Below are positions 11,105 through 24,034 of a DNA stretch of 43,186 nt, one piece after another (positions within the stretch are counted from its first letter, which is position 1; every line of letters begins with the position of its first letter). Under the pieces are notes generated by a model. That model saw only the letters and a list, made by a program, of their open reading frames with translations. It did no database searches and was not told where the DNA came from. Source of the DNA: Zychaea mexicana. Its lineage: Eukaryota; Mucoromycota; Mucoromycetes; Mucorales; Lichtheimiaceae. A program made the translations under genes and the position numbers. The stretch is taken from NCBI RefSeq assembly GCF_025766255.1, contig NW_026516878.1:1-43186 (forward strand), in the 5' to 3' direction.

Positions 11105-11950
11105 TTATTTCTTCTATAAACCGCAACAAAAGCGTATCCAGATTAGTATATTTGATATCATCACTTCCACACATACAAACACACATAAGAGTTCAAATTC
11201 ACATACCTTGTTAGCCTCTTCCTCAGCCTTGTCACGGGCACGCTTCTCACGGGCACCGAGGGTACGAGCCTCAGAGCGAGCATAACGAAGCTTCTTGAAA
11301 GCGTTGACAGACTTCTCATCAGCAGTGATAGCACGGGCCTCGGGAGCAGCAGCGATCTGCTGGATGGGGAGGATACCTCCACGGAGCTGAACAGCGGAAG
11401 CAACCTCAGCAGCCTCAGAGTCACCCTGCTTGGGCTTGCCAGCCTTGCGAGGGAAGACAATGAGCTTAGCCTTGTAGGCCTTCAAGCGCTGGACGTTCAA
11501 TTCCAACGACTCCTGCGAGTGGTTGCGGCGACGGTGGTCGACAGCAATACCAATGGTGCGGGCAACCTTCTTGTTGATACCGGCTTCCTAAAAAGTTCCA
11601 CAGAATACACAGATCAGATCAGGAACATTCTCTGTCATCACACAGCCTCTTTTTTTTTATCAAATATCCACTGTATACTCTCTTGCGCTTGGTTGAAAGC
11701 ATACCTTGATTTCTTCCAAGGTGAAACCACGGCCAGCACGCAACTTCATGTTGTAGCGCTGGGTAGGGCAACGGACGGCGGGACGCAAGAGACCATCAAC
11801 GGGTCTGGGGGCAATGCGAGCAGCCTTCTGGACGCGTGCGACTCTTCTAGATTTCTTGCGGCCGGGTTGATCGAACCAGGTCTTAACGCGACGCTGCCAG
11901 TCCTTACGGAAGTGCTGGTTGGGCAACTGGTTGTTGTGCTTCAAAACCAT
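11105..11950 (-). CDS. RPL13: 60S ribosomal protein eL13 (RPL13), 3 exons, 211 aa
   Basis: A structural protein of the large ribosomal subunit. Minus-strand exons are 11950-11705, 11587-11207 and 11113-11105. All junctions are GT-AG and the total is 212 codons; the resulting 211 aa equals the usual eukaryotic length. Diagnostic stretches are [20 protein letters not shown] at the N-terminus, [40 protein letters not shown] and [18 protein letters not shown]. The body ends in the basic helix [14 protein letters not shown]. The last exon is only nine bases (AAG AAA TAA) and supplies the terminal Lys-Lys. Codon use is strongly biased to C-ending codons, as in highly expressed genes. A minus-strand TATA box lies about 105 bp upstream. 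Confidence 0.95.
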
Positions 11951-12051
11951 TGTCTGTTGATGAGTTCAGGGTGAGGTAAGAGATGCCGGGTAAATTGGAA
12001 AATTAAAAAATTGTCGCATTTGTTGAATCGAAGTGAAAGGTTGCGATGGAG

Positions 12052-12058
12052 TTATATA
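12052..12058 (-). promoter_or_regulatory. TATA box of the eL13 gene
   Basis: TATATAA on the minus strand, about 105 bp upstream of the eL13 ATG. Confidence 0.5.
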
Positions 12059-12224
12059 GAGAAAATAAAAAATAAGCATAATCCGATCAGTAAATATTAT
12101 CATCCATCAACCTTCTATTCCATCAATCCATATCCATGCATGTTGCGATGGATGGATTGGTTGTATGCTAGGTTTACTATCGTGGGTGTGTGGACATATA
12201 CGTACTACTAATGGACCAGTGAGA

Positions 12225-12660
12225 AAGGAGGTTCATCGTAAAGTGGATGCTTCAGGTTTTCAAGCTCTCTCCGGTCGAAAGTAACTCCGTATTTTTTTTG
12301 ACCAATTAATCTTGGGATGGTTTAGAAAGGCGCTGGCTTTGTTCTGACAAACTGTAATTTCAACCCATCACTGCTGCTACGCAAAAGTATTTCAGCATAC
12401 ACATATGGTGCCTTATAACAACCATCAAGTGCTCATATGAATGGACAGGTTTAAAGAAACGACCAACATACCTGAAAACAGAATAGCTGCTGAGCATTTT
12501 TACAACTTTTGTTTCTATGATCTACCTTCATGTTTTTAACTCTCACTCAGCAAGTCGACGAGCAGCTTCAGACTGGATCCCCGCTTTTTGCACTTTTGAG
12601 AATTGACTACTCTACACTTCCGCAACACTTTGTTCAGATATGCCTCGGAGGTGTATATTA
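12225..12660 (+). pseudogene. Possible decayed coding sequence, unidentified
   Basis: This stretch has no long open frame but reads like broken protein. One frame gives DQLILGWFRKALALF and HMVPYNNHQVLI, then a TGA, then MDRFKETTNIPENRIAAEHF and YNFCFYDL. After a frame change it gives QVDEQLQTGSPLFALLRID and YSTLPQHFVQICLGGVY before a TAA. Composition and hydrophobic pattern are protein-like and unlike the flanking DNA. I cannot name a family, and AT-rich DNA can mislead, so this stays tentative. Confidence 0.3.
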
Positions 12661-14470
12661 AATTGCTCAATACCATCCTATCGAAGTGTACCTGCTAGTT
12701 AGTATTTACAGTGGAGAAGTGGTCTACTGTATTACCAAGCTCATAATTAATGGATTCTGTTTCGTGAATATCGTGTATCATTGACCTTTCCACATCTTGT
12801 TGCAATATTCTGATATAACAGCTGTTTACTACTACTATGATACTTTTATTATCCTAGGAGGAAATAATATATATATATATACTACTTCTCACTCCCGATC
12901 TTTGCAAAACCTCGTTTTCCGAATCCTTTTGAAATAGTTCCAATTCCAAAGAGTCGGGAACCACTACGATTATACATGGGATAAAATCAATGGCAAATAT
13001 CAATATGAGAAATCTAAGCAGAAAAGAAACTTGCCTGTTCCTTGTGTTAGCATCGAGTTTGCTTGAGCATTTTTTGTTGTTACAAAGATTGGCATAATCT
13101 CGGCGCCAGGGAAAAAATCTTATATAGCCGACAAACCGACTTGACTCAGCTCTTCCATGGGATATACCCCTTCCGGAAACGAGCTGTATGGCATATCTGA
13201 AGGTGTGAGCCCTTAATGCCATGGCTACAGTGAGTTGTCAACGATTTACTTCATTTCCTTGCCCAGCTTGAAACAACCGGACTATAGTCGATGACTGTAA
13301 ACGACCTCATAATGAGCGGGGAAACAAGAGATATGAGTGCCTTGCACATCCAGTGGTATCTACAAGCAGCTCATCGTCGACGTATTCTACAGTAGTTTAC
13401 GCATACAGCCTTTTATTTTTACTAATATGCTTCTCTCAGTCTGTAACTTGCAACGATTACATCATAGGCACATGTATGTTATCGAGGCTCTATGTCGGCA
13501 ACATTATACTTGACCAATGTTAGATGCTGCATAAATTGGGAATCCTCTTCTTGGTACTCAAATTGGATATATTATGATGGGTTAATATGCTTCTTGTATC
13601 TCTTTTTCAATATCATTATAACTATGTGGAGATTCTTTCTGACAAGTTTAGCTTAGCTACTTACAAAGCTGCGCGTATCTACATCAGAAATTAATGTGTG
13701 TGGTTTGCGCCCGTCGCTACTGATGCAATGAAGTAGTAATATCGCTGCTGGTTCAAGAGATCTCTCACTATGACGTCATGCCTTATAATACATGCCTAAG
13801 CAATATCTTAGACTACTCTTCGAACAAATAAAAAACGGAATAAAGCACAGACGAAATCATAAGTACTTCAATGTAGAGATAACAGCAGTAGCTTCAAGTA
13901 CAGTAGTAGTGGAAGAGATTCTCCAAACCTCGCCGTGATATTAGCCCTGGAGCAATAATAACAAGCAAGATTCGTATGTAAGGTGATATATCTTAAAGAC
14001 CTTTACATGTCGAACTCACATAAAAAGTAAGATGCAGCAGCCGAAGGTATTATAAGAAGAGCATCACAATGACTTGGATTATATCCCGCGAATACGCTTT
14101 TATTGTATAAACGTTATGAAGCAATCAGATCAATTACTCATGTGATAAACAATCTAAACCATCGAATGTCAGTTTGTCAGTGGTTATTTTGCCTATCAGC
14201 CATCGTTGATTTAAGCAAGATAATAGCTTATAGTAGCGCTACCGTTATGATATACCATGTCTTTTTTCAAAACCATCGTCACGCAAACAAAAAAAATATT
14301 AATTATTTTAAGTACGGTATAGATGTCACCTCCCCTTCCCCGCCAAAAAATTATGCAGACCAGACTTAAGGTTTGAAAAAAATTGGATATCTATAGCGCT
14401 CAGCCTTTCCGCCGTACTGTTTTACCTTCGATACGAGATTGTTTCTGTACCCTACAATTAATTGCCCAGC
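12661..14470. other. Gene-poor region upstream of Hir3, scattered coding-like scraps on the minus strand
   Basis: No intact gene found. On the minus strand an open frame at 12854-13222 starts ALRAHTFRYAIQLVSG and includes a hydrophobic run (LILIFAIDFIPCIIVVV) followed by LELELFQKDSENEV. Other protein-like pieces occur at about 12690-12810 and 13310-13395 (VEYVDDELLVDTTGCARHSY). The pieces do not splice into one frame. They could be a decayed minus-strand gene or chance. The last few hundred bases are AT-rich and would be the Hir3 promoter. Confidence 0.35.
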
Positions 14471-17400
14471 ATGGTACCGCCTCATCACTACTGATTCACC
14501 GCACTCACCGTTATGATACTAATACTTGCTCGCGTAGAACCATTGGGCCACCCTTAATAAAGGTGTTGTCGTACCGGAAACCGATCCGTCAGAAATTCAG
14601 GTACTTACTTCGAAAAGTGCAAGTTCTGTGATTACGTGCATATATGCTAATGACTTATTTTGCCTTTTCTTACGTACGCATGCATACAACTAGATCGAAC
14701 AGTTCTTAAAACTGTATCAGCAAGCACTACAGTACCATCAGAATGGCCGATTAGACGAAGCAAAAGAGATTTATGAACGAATCATTAACGATGATCTCGT
14801 TGAAAGCGGTCCTGAAACTACTGTACGCAACTGTATACGCTCGTGTCTATAAATCGCTCGCCATAATCGATCAACACGTTAAAAGAAAACACTAACCTGC
14901 ATTTCTTTAGGATCCGAATGAGAACTTAACCATGACCAATTCGTCGTTAGTAATGCTTCGCTTTCTCGTATATAAGAACTATGCAGTATTATTAAAGCAC
15001 GAGTTTGACGCGGCCGATGCTAAAGATATCGACAAGGGCAAAGAGGCGATAAAGTATTATCTGATGGTAAAGAGACAAAGGGCGATTCTTATATTGAAAG
15101 AGGTTGTTATTCTCTGGATTTGTTTCTAAATGCATACCATCAGGCACTAGATATCGACGAGTCCGAGCAAACATTATGGTACCGCGTTGGACAGCTCGCA
15201 TATGCAACGGGAAACACACGACTCGCGCGTCTCGCTTTTGAGCACGGCCTTTATATTATCGCGATACGTGAAAAGTACCCAGATCAATTTGACGAAGACG
15301 ATTTCAACGAAAACACGGGATCGATCTTAGATTTTTGGGAAGAACTAAAACAAATCCTCTCGTCTGGTCGCATGTCTCCTATACAATGGCGATGTCTTGA
15401 AGGATTGTGCGAAGTAAGAAAAATAAGGTAACCTTTTAATTCAAAAATAGAGCACCTAACCAATTCATTTCTGTTGTGCTCGGTTTTAGGTTCTTGTTGA
15501 CGTTGGTGATTATCAACTCTGCCGATGTTACATGAATTTGGCTTCGCCGTATTATCCTGGCTGGCCGTTGCTACCAAAGTTGGAGGAAAAAATGGATATC
15601 TCTTCAATTGAAAATAACGAGGAGCCTGCAGAACCCATTCACATCAAGCTCACAAAAGTCCGTTGGGTATCGTTGCTAAAAACGTTATTGCAGAGATATG
15701 ATGAACTTATCAAGACCAATGATGAGTATGTGTACCTGGCATTTCTTGTACGCACGACATACAAAGTAATTAGACTAACTCCGTGCTTATATCATCAGCC
15801 AAAATCCATTATTCAACGATGTACCGATCATCAATCGCAATATCTATATCGATGTCACTGCTCGAGAAATTGGCCAGCTGGATGAAAGTCGACGGGATGT
15901 AGTATATGTGGACGCCGATACTCAAATGGAAGAACTACCAGCCCACAACAAAACAACCGTAACTACCAGCAAACAGAACACTGCACCAAAATCCGCAGAT
16001 GAAGACATAGAAGGGGACGTATCAATGACCGACGCCGATAGAACACCAGAGGATGCACAACAATCATCATCAGCAACACCGACAGCAGAAAAGGAGATGC
16101 AAGAATTTGGACACAGGAAAGACGCAGTGTCAAAAACTGTGATTTATCTGAGTCAGGATGATGATGATAATGGAAACGACAATGGCGATGATAATCCGTC
16201 ATCCGCTACTAGTACGGGTGTTCCACAAAATACAAGCATGAAAGACGACGATAATACACAGCTCAAAGACCAAGGCGAATCAGCCACTCCTTCTCTTAAG
16301 CGAAAACGGTCGAATCTGAGCGATGAGGATGAAGAGGCGGAATCAGAATCCGAAGATAAAAGGACCACGCTGAGGTGCTTACAAGATTAACCTGGATATA
16401 GTTTTTATTACATGGAAACTAAAAGCATTTTCATTACTATATCTACAGAGCCTCCAAAAGGCAAAAAGAAAAAATCGAGAACGAGGAGACATCACGCCGC
16501 AAAATGCTTAGCGAAGAAGACGAGCATTCAGAATCACTACAAGAAGTATTCGATAAGCTGGCCAATATATCTGAAATCAAGCGCCATCAACCTTGGTTTG
16601 TCCCCGTTGATTTAGAGCTGGATGAGTCGGCAATGTCCCTGTACTGGAAATGGTTTGACATGAAAATATCCGAACTAAGCAAACGTTATGCCTGGGACTA
16701 CGATAATGCTCGCACTGGGTATGAACACGCTTTAAAAGTGGATATCCAATATAAAATGTACATGCACGCTAACCAGTACATCAAATATCACAGAAATGGC
16801 ATGGACCTCACACTTCCATTAGCGACATCATCTGAAAGCAAGCGCGGTCCTCAGTATGCCATATTCGCAACCACAGAAAGTGCTAACAGGAGTATCCAGC
16901 GGTCCTCAGAAGAAGCGGCAGTCGTGGGACTGATAAACACGTTAAACACTGGGAACTCAGGTGTTCTGGACAGTTTGCTCCAAGCTGCTCTAAGTCTATT
17001 GGAACAAGATATCCAGTATGACATTGATCCCAAAATCGCAGACCTTTTGGTGGATGTTATTGTTTTACTTGGTCAAGATTTCATGGAGCAGTATCTTTTC
17101 AACGAAAGTGATATTGTAAATCGCACGCAGAAAGAACCAGTTGTTAAGGTACATACAATGTTCAAATTATATGCATATACAATTATAGAAATATTGATGG
17201 AGATTTATGGATTATGTTAGTTAACACTTCGAATTTGTGAGCGTATGGTTGACAAGCTGATTCATATGATATTGGCTACTTTGGAAAATCAATTATCGCC
17301 TAGAAAAAAATCAAGCGCTGTCAAACAAGCCGAAAAAGTTGCGATTCAACACCTTACCGAAGTGTGTGAGACCTGGATTAAAATGTTGGAACGAGCCATG

Positions 17401-20400
17401 ATGCGGGAATTGGCTAGTATCTTTATATCAAGCCCTCAATTACAATACCAGGATAACAAGCTGCCTAATGTGAACGAAGTCATGGTTCGATATCGGTACA
17501 TCCAGGGCAAGATGGCGCAATGTAGAGACGATGTGGAAAAGGCATTCGATTGGTATAAGTGCTGCGAAGAGCTGCTGAAAACGAAACTGCCGCAGAATAC
17601 GACATTTAATCTAAAGTGGTACGCATATTAGCAGAAAGGGAGAAGAAATGAAGAAATGATACGAAGAGCTGTTAGTTAATGGTATTTTAGTCGCTACGAC
17701 GGAGTGTTGAGCTTAGGTACGATCAGGAAGAAGCTGGAATCTCTAGAGTTAGGCAAAGATATGCTCTCGGCAAAGGCCAGATATGAGAAGAAGGAATACA
17801 ATGCTATCATTACGCAACTGTCAGCTGCCGTAGAAAAGAAGTTGGAAGGCTCACAGAATCGATCGCATGAGCTGGGTGAAATGCTGGCTTTACTCGCAAA
17901 AGTTAGTATCAATGAGGGTGACATTGTAACATCTCTAATGCTGACCTTGGTTCTTCTCGTTGACGTAGTCATATACAAAAGTTGGAGAATTTGCAAAAGC
18001 ATGGAGATGCCACATCCGTATTTTATATTATCTTGTCTACGACCTGATCCAATATGGTGTTTCGCAAGCCAAGGATGGTCAGTTTGCTTCAAAGGACTCT
18101 GATACTGTGTTTTTCAAGCATTTGAAAAAGGTGAGCATTAGCTGTTACATGATTGAATGCTGTTATTTGGCATAAACACTGATTTACTGGCTCTTTTGCT
18201 AGATCGATATGTGCTTGCAAGAAATCGTGAACTTATCGCTAGACAAGTCGCTGGGTAAGAATAAAAGAGATGCATTGTGGTACGATAATTATAATCAACA
18301 CATTCCCGAAATGTAAACAGATTGTCTCGAGGCCGTCGATACAAGCACTTTGGATGCTGTGTTGGTCGTTCTACAAATGACCGTACAATATGTTTTCCGG
18401 CATGCAGATTTTATACCCCTCGTCAACAATTTCACGACCCCAACCTCTGAAAACCACTCGCCTTCTAACACCACTCGCTCTGCACGATTCAACTCTATTG
18501 TCATAAACACATGGGTGCTGGCATCCACTATTATACAAAGCTGCATTCCAGACGACGGCAATGCTTCAAACCTTGAAGTCAAACATACTTTAACGGACAC
18601 TTTGATGACTCTTCACGACGAACTGGGGGAACGTCAAATCTGCGGTGTAGCCAAAGGTAAAAATGACAAAGAAGAGTACATTCTATTCGATGCATTTTCT
18701 GGCAAGAGGTATACTCATTTTGAAAAATAGGCGCATTTTTAAAACATCTGCTAAAATTGCCATCAAACGATACAAAATACAAAATGGGCATATATCAATG
18801 CTACCACTGCCTCTATGGTGTTGCTCTCGCTGTACGTATCACTGTAACCAGACTAACTGCTACGATTGTTCAAATCCACTGCTTATAAATATGTCTCTAA
18901 TATCATCTACAGGGCGAATCAGATATAATCGAGGAGCACAATGTGGCACATGAAGCACTCTCACAAAAGGCAGCTGAGCCCCTCTTTGCAATTGTCGCCG
19001 ACTCTGTTGTTGAAAGACTTGGTCGCGGTGCACAACTGAAAAGTGATTCAAAAAATGTAGTCGACATGGTATCTGATCTGTTTGAATCATTGCCTACAGA
19101 CGACAGTAAGCTTGCTTTCTTTCTTTTTGCTTTCCAGTGGCTGAAAAGAAAGAGGTAAATTTGTGATAGCTGCTGCTAATCTACAAATATAGATAATGTC
19201 CGGTTGAACAAGAAGGTGATTGAAAGCTATCTCTCACAAGACGTGAAGATTGGACCGTCGGTTGACGATACGTTGCGACACTCGCCTTTGTCTGCAGTAC
19301 CGATCGACCCAAAGCGCTCAAAAATCTCTCGTAAGTGCTAACCAGCTTTTGAAATTCAGACTACACGTTTGCCTGAAGATTAATTTATTTTCGCTTTGTG
19401 ATAGCCGTGTACTTTAAAATTTTCTGGATTGGTGGCCGGACGATACGCTTACAGATCAAAAATCGCTCCAAGTTTAACGCCGAAAAGACAGCGGAAGACC
19501 TGGAAAATGCAATTGAACTGTTCACAGTAAGTGCGAACACCGAAATCATTTTGTGCACTTTTCTATCGAACTTTTTTAAGATAATCAAACTATTAATACT
19601 AATCAAATTTGACGCTCGATAGAACCATATTATCCTAGATCCACACGATGTGAGCGGCTGGGCTGAACTGGGCCACTGCTATGCAGGTTTGGCTGATGAG
19701 GAATTGATCTGGAGTGCCATAAACGTCAAAACACACCGTGATCTAATTGCTACGTATCAAAAGGTGAGTTGTCACACTGAAATTATGTCCAATTTACATC
19801 GATGACTCAAATCATATTCGATAAATAGAAAGCATTCCATGCATTCCGCAGAGCGCTTCATCTAATTGCTTCCAACGGCTCGAGCCAAGAATTAAATAGC
19901 GCTTCGATGTTTGATTTGTATAGCAGGTTTGGCTTCTTGTTGTACGGAATGGTGTGCCCACCGATGAAGGGTGCTTCATTGGAAACGAAAGTGACACGAC
20001 GCATAATGACGGCCGATAAACAATTTGTTAACGTTTCACAAAGTCCGTCGGATCCAAAAAATGCATATAAGATGGCTCTCAAAATGTTCCACCATGCACT
20101 TCGGTTCAAGTCCTCTGAAAAGTGGAGGTGGGTATTTCTATGTCTATCTATTGTTGAATCCAAAAAGAAAATAGTCGATGGCTGACATAATTACTTCTGA
20201 CACATTAGATGCTATCAGATGATCGGAAGCTGTTGCAAAAAGCTTGGCAGGCCAGCTAAGGAGGTGCTGCAATGGTTTCTAGAAGCCGTGGTAAAATTAC
20301 CCCCGCAAACTGGAAGCGATAGGATTTTTGAGCCAGTATACAAGCTTTACTCTGCATTAGCCAAATATCTTTACAGAAGAGAGGTTCAGGTAAAATGTTT

Positions 20401-21355
20401 GTCACCTGGATGTGCTAAGCCAGCTAATCTACTGTGTTTATTAACATAATCTCTGTTTCTTAGCCAAACGATGTTGGGATCTACCTTGAAACACAGATCG
20501 CCGAAAAGACAGCAACACAAGAGGATAACAACACGGATCAGGGGCAGCAACATCAGTCGGGTGAAAGCAGTGCAATGGCAGTAACTGAAGGCGATAGAAG
20601 GATCGTACCTACTCTTAGCAATCCACCTATTGGTGCTACTTCGACACAGCAGACACAAAAGGATCCGTATGACATCATTCTCAGTAAGCTTGCCGCTATA
20701 CGCCGAGTCGACAAACATAAATGGCATCATCGACCGATATACCGGGTAATACTTGTGTTTCCTTTATGCATCGTTGCTGCAATGCATGTCTTACCATGTC
20801 ATCAACGCTTTTGTAGAGTGCTTGGATTCTTTATCATGTTTACAATCAAACAGAGAATGCGAAAAATGAGATACTTGAACTTTTCTCGCTTCGATCCAAC
20901 TCCAAATCATTCACTAGCATGTGGAAAACCAACTACGAAAGGTGAGTACCTATTTACTATGCATAGACAGTACTTTTTATATATGTTTTTGAAACTGATG
21001 AATGGACTACGACCGTAATGTTAGACCTGGAAAATTCTTCGAGTATGTTCATCAATGCACGATGCTGCTTATTGAACTTGCAAAGGAGACCAGGGATATT
21101 GAGCGACTCAAACTGCTAAAGGAAAAGCTGCACAAGGCATCCTCGACAGTGCTGCTGTATACCGAAGAACTCATTTCTGCTGTCGATGATGCCCTCAAGG
21201 AAGCCACCGCAGATCCGGTTGCCTCGCAACAACAACCCATTGAGCGTCATCGGCATGACGATGACGATATGAATAGAGGAGAAGCCAAACAAAGCAACAA
21301 TAGCAACGACGGCACAACCAGTGGCGACCATTACCACGATGTGATTATCCTGTAG
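14471..21355 (+). CDS. HIR3: HIR complex subunit Hir3/CABIN1 homologue, 23 exons, 1734 aa
   Basis: Hir3 (CABIN1 in animals) is the TPR scaffold of the HIR/HIRA chaperone, which deposits histones H3-H4 outside replication and represses histone genes. Modelled exons: 14471-14473, 14538-14600, 14694-14822, 14911-15066, 15144-15413, 15490-15725, 15799-16374, 16449-17148, 17221-17618, 17691-17901, 17969-18130, 18203-18254, 18321-18656, 18731-18831, 18912-19105, 19193-19330, 19405-19526, 19623-19763, 19829-20127, 20209-20389, 20464-20744, 20817-20941, 21025-21355; they total 1735 codons. Family marks: WATLN near the N-terminus, the TPR QTLWYRVGQLAYATGNTRLA (about 125-145), HQPWFVPVDLEL (about 510), GAFLKHLLKL, PVYFKIFWIGGRT (about 1245), a TPR at about 1290-1330 (SGWAELGHCY) and NYERPGKFFEYVHQ near 1625. 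An acidic, low-complexity linker covers about 320-480. The start exon (ATG alone before GTACCG, with a TACTAAT branch point downstream) is the least certain part. No disabling changes seen. Confidence 0.9.
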
Positions 21356-21441
21356 ATAGCTTAGCTTGTACATACGTATATAATATAAAATCCAATTGCA
21401 TACATGCATGGAACCATGTGGAAATTGGATACATGTACTGC

Positions 21442-21478
21442 ACAAAGGTCCGGGAAAATTATAAAGTACAAAGGTCCG
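21442..21478 (+). repeat. 11-bp direct repeats flanking a TATA-like motif in the F-box gene promoter
   Basis: ACAAAGGTCCG occurs at 21442-21452 and again at 21468-21478, with ATTATAAAG between them, about 110-140 bp upstream of the F-box gene ATG and in the 228-bp gap after Hir3. The arrangement suggests a paired factor-binding site, but this is inference. Confidence 0.5.
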
Positions 21479-21583
21479 ATGCAAGAAAGGAGACGAAACG
21501 TTAACTCGATTCCCGCCACCACCTTTTTTCTTTCTCTCCCTTTGTCCTGAACCCTATTTTTCCCACGGCCGGCTACCATCAAC

Positions 21584-23541
21584 ATGAATAAACGGAAGCA
21601 GCTTGAACCACCAGAAGATATACGTGAAGCAAAGCGACCGGCATACTCCAACGCTCTACATGATCAGCAGACTATGAGGGCACCTTCGCCTAGTACCAGT
21701 TCTTCTGGGAATGGGCACGACAATTCAGACAATGTCGCGATCGGCTCGCGGGACAACACGACCGAGCCACCAGTTCAAAACGACCATAGTCAAAATAAAC
21801 ACGACTTTATCAATTGCTTGCCGGCCGACGTGGTGAGCGACATTTTATCACGATTGTCATTTAAAGAGCGGCACAGATGTATGGCCATTTGCAAGGCCTG
21901 GAGTGCTTATCTTTCATCTTGGCAAGGCATGTGGCGAGAAATTGACATTTGCCTTGAGGAGGGCGCGTCGGATGGTTGGCTACAGTGGATCCCACAGTTT
22001 GAAACAGGTCACAAGATCAGACAGCTACGTTTCTTTGGCAACTCAGTGCAGATGAAAAAGGCATTTGATGCATTAGAGCAAAGGGGACACAACCGCATCC
22101 AGTCATTAGGTTCGTATCATTCGTTGCTCTTTCTTGTTGTTTGATACGCAACTTCTGATAGCACCGACCTTTCATCACATTTGTCATTGATAAAACTACA
22201 GTGATCGGTTCATTTTATGCGTGGGATACGGTGGATATTTCGCCGGCAGAACAACAAAGCTCGTTTTCCGGATTAATGGATCTGACAGGACCGAGTCTTG
22301 TCAACCTCGAGTTTCGGAATGCATATTTTCCAGCCGACGTTATCATGGACCGACTCTTTCCTGTGTGCAAGCGGCTAAAACGGCTTATCTGCGAAATGGA
22401 GTATGATAGTGGATCCCCGCCTCCGGATTGGTCGCCACCAGACAATGCAACACTTCCTTGTCTGACCGAACTGCTCTGGTCAACGGAAATGGTTCTGCCC
22501 TTGGATAAGTTCTTGCCTCGCTGTCCAAACTTGCGATCGTTGACAATCGAATCCTCGGAATTCGGCGACACGCCCATTCTGCGGCGATTGGACGAGCTAT
22601 GTCCGACGTTGCAACACTTCTCTTGCACTGACACAGAAACCATTGGCAGCCTCGACCAGATAAAGCCATCGTTTGCTGCGTCACTGAGCAGCAACAGCAG
22701 TACCAGGAAATATGGTAAAGGCAACGATGGGCTACGCTCTATATACATTGATCAAGTGGAAGCGTTGAAAGACGACGACATCATACCCCTCATCCAGCGC
22801 CATCATGACACTCTCGAATACTTATCCATCCATTCCGACGCACAGTTGAACCGATATTGGTCGACCATTGCAGAACTCGGCACACGACGATTAACCACAC
22901 TGGATCTTAGTCATCGTGGTCCAGCCGACCATCTAAGCAACATGCTTCTTAGTTGTCCGTTGCTCGAAGATGTGACGTTACACTACCCAGTTACTACCCA
23001 GATCATGGACGCACTTGGCCAACTCAAGCAACTAAAACGATTGAAAATACACGAAGGATCGTCTGATGCAATAGAGGGTGCTCTACAATTCGCTCAGTCA
23101 TGCTCTTCAAATGGTGCACTAGAAGCTGTCAACTTTGCTCACTCAAGGTTTGTAACGGATCATGTTCTCACGCTACTGGGAAGCATTCGAACACTGCGGA
23201 CGGTGATCGTGGGCGACTGTCCGATGCTGACGACGCTGGGCATTACACAATTTATTGAAAAGGCGGACCACATTGAAAGATTGGGACTCTATGGTTTGCA
23301 TGCAGTGACAGACCAAGTGATGGAAGCAATAGGTAATAATATGGAACGCATCCAGCAACTGGACATAAGCAGGTGCAGTTCTGTAACGGATCGAGGGGTG
23401 GAGCAGCTAATCTCTACTCGAAAAGCCACCGGTTTGAAAAAATTAGCTGTACAAGGTTGTACTGGTATTGGGGAACACACCATCTATATGATCGAGAAGG
23501 AGTTGGGCCTCACCACACCTATATTTGGCATGCTATATTAA
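21584..23541 (+). CDS. F-box / leucine-rich-repeat protein, 2 exons, 621 aa
   Basis: Probably the substrate-recognition subunit of an SCF ubiquitin ligase. Exon 1 is 21584-22109 and exon 2 is 22202-23541, with a GT-AG intron of 92 nt; the sum is 622 codons. Residues 1-75 are disordered, Ser/Asn/Asp-rich and carry a KRPAY basic patch. The F-box is at about 78-112 (CLPADVVSDILSRLSFKERH, then CMAICKAW). Exon 2 encodes leucine-rich repeats of the cysteine-containing/AMN1 kind: LRSLTIESSEF, LTTLDLSHRGP, LRTVIVGDCPMLTTLGI, IQQLDISRCSSVTDRGVEQL and KKLAVQGCTGIGEHTI. Repeats run nearly to the C-terminus, as in FBXL and Grr1-like proteins. The exact orthologue cannot be decided here. The TATA-like motif and direct repeats upstream fit a compact promoter. 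Confidence 0.88.
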
Positions 23542-23588
23542 TAGCAATAATAAAAATAACCTTTTTTGCAACCAGGAACTGCTTGTTT

Positions 23589-24034
23589 CTAGTTGGCCTC
23601 GCGTTTCTGACTCTTATCTTTTTGGACCTTTGAAATACTGCTCCTGCTGCACTGGATACACACGAATTGATACATGCTATCATACCGATCTTTTTCGGGT
23701 GGGGCGGGAGCATAGAACGCTCGGCATCGAAAACATTGCGCGCTGAGTATAGTTTCGTTTACATCATGTCCCTTTTGTCTCACCTCATATGGTCTTAAAA
23801 CGTAATATTCCATAAACAATATGAGTAATAAGTCATCGAGTGCTGCATATGCTCTTTTTCCTTTTGGCTTTGTCTCAATATCGTATCTCTTGAAACCTGA
23901 AGATATATATTCTCATGTAGAAAATGATTGGTTTCCATGACTCTACAGGCTACCCAGGCAGAATGCGATCCATTTACCGCCAGCTGTGGTATTGAGTATA
24001 CTTTCGCCTTGATGTTCGAACAACAGCGATCCAT
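23589..24034 (-). CDS. Candidate minus-strand gene or relic with two CxxC pairs
   Basis: Two overlapping open frames on the minus strand may be exons of one gene convergent with the F-box gene. The upstream one (24034-23795) gives KAKVYSIPQLAVNGSHSAW and VACRVMETNHFLHENIYLQ. The downstream one (23819-23589) gives EYYVLRPYEVRQKGHDVNET, then CFRCRAFY and, about 25 residues later, CIQCSRSS, a spacing that could bind zinc. They are in different frames. A splice from a GT near 23900 to the AG of TTTTAAG near 23795 is possible but not proven. I cannot name a family. It could equally be a decayed fragment. Confidence 0.35.

Noticed and set aside
11114..11704. Box C/D snoRNAs in the eL13 introns (GTGATGA in both)
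   Set aside because: A C-box-like GTGATGA is present in each intron, but no D box at a suitable distance with a terminal stem was found.
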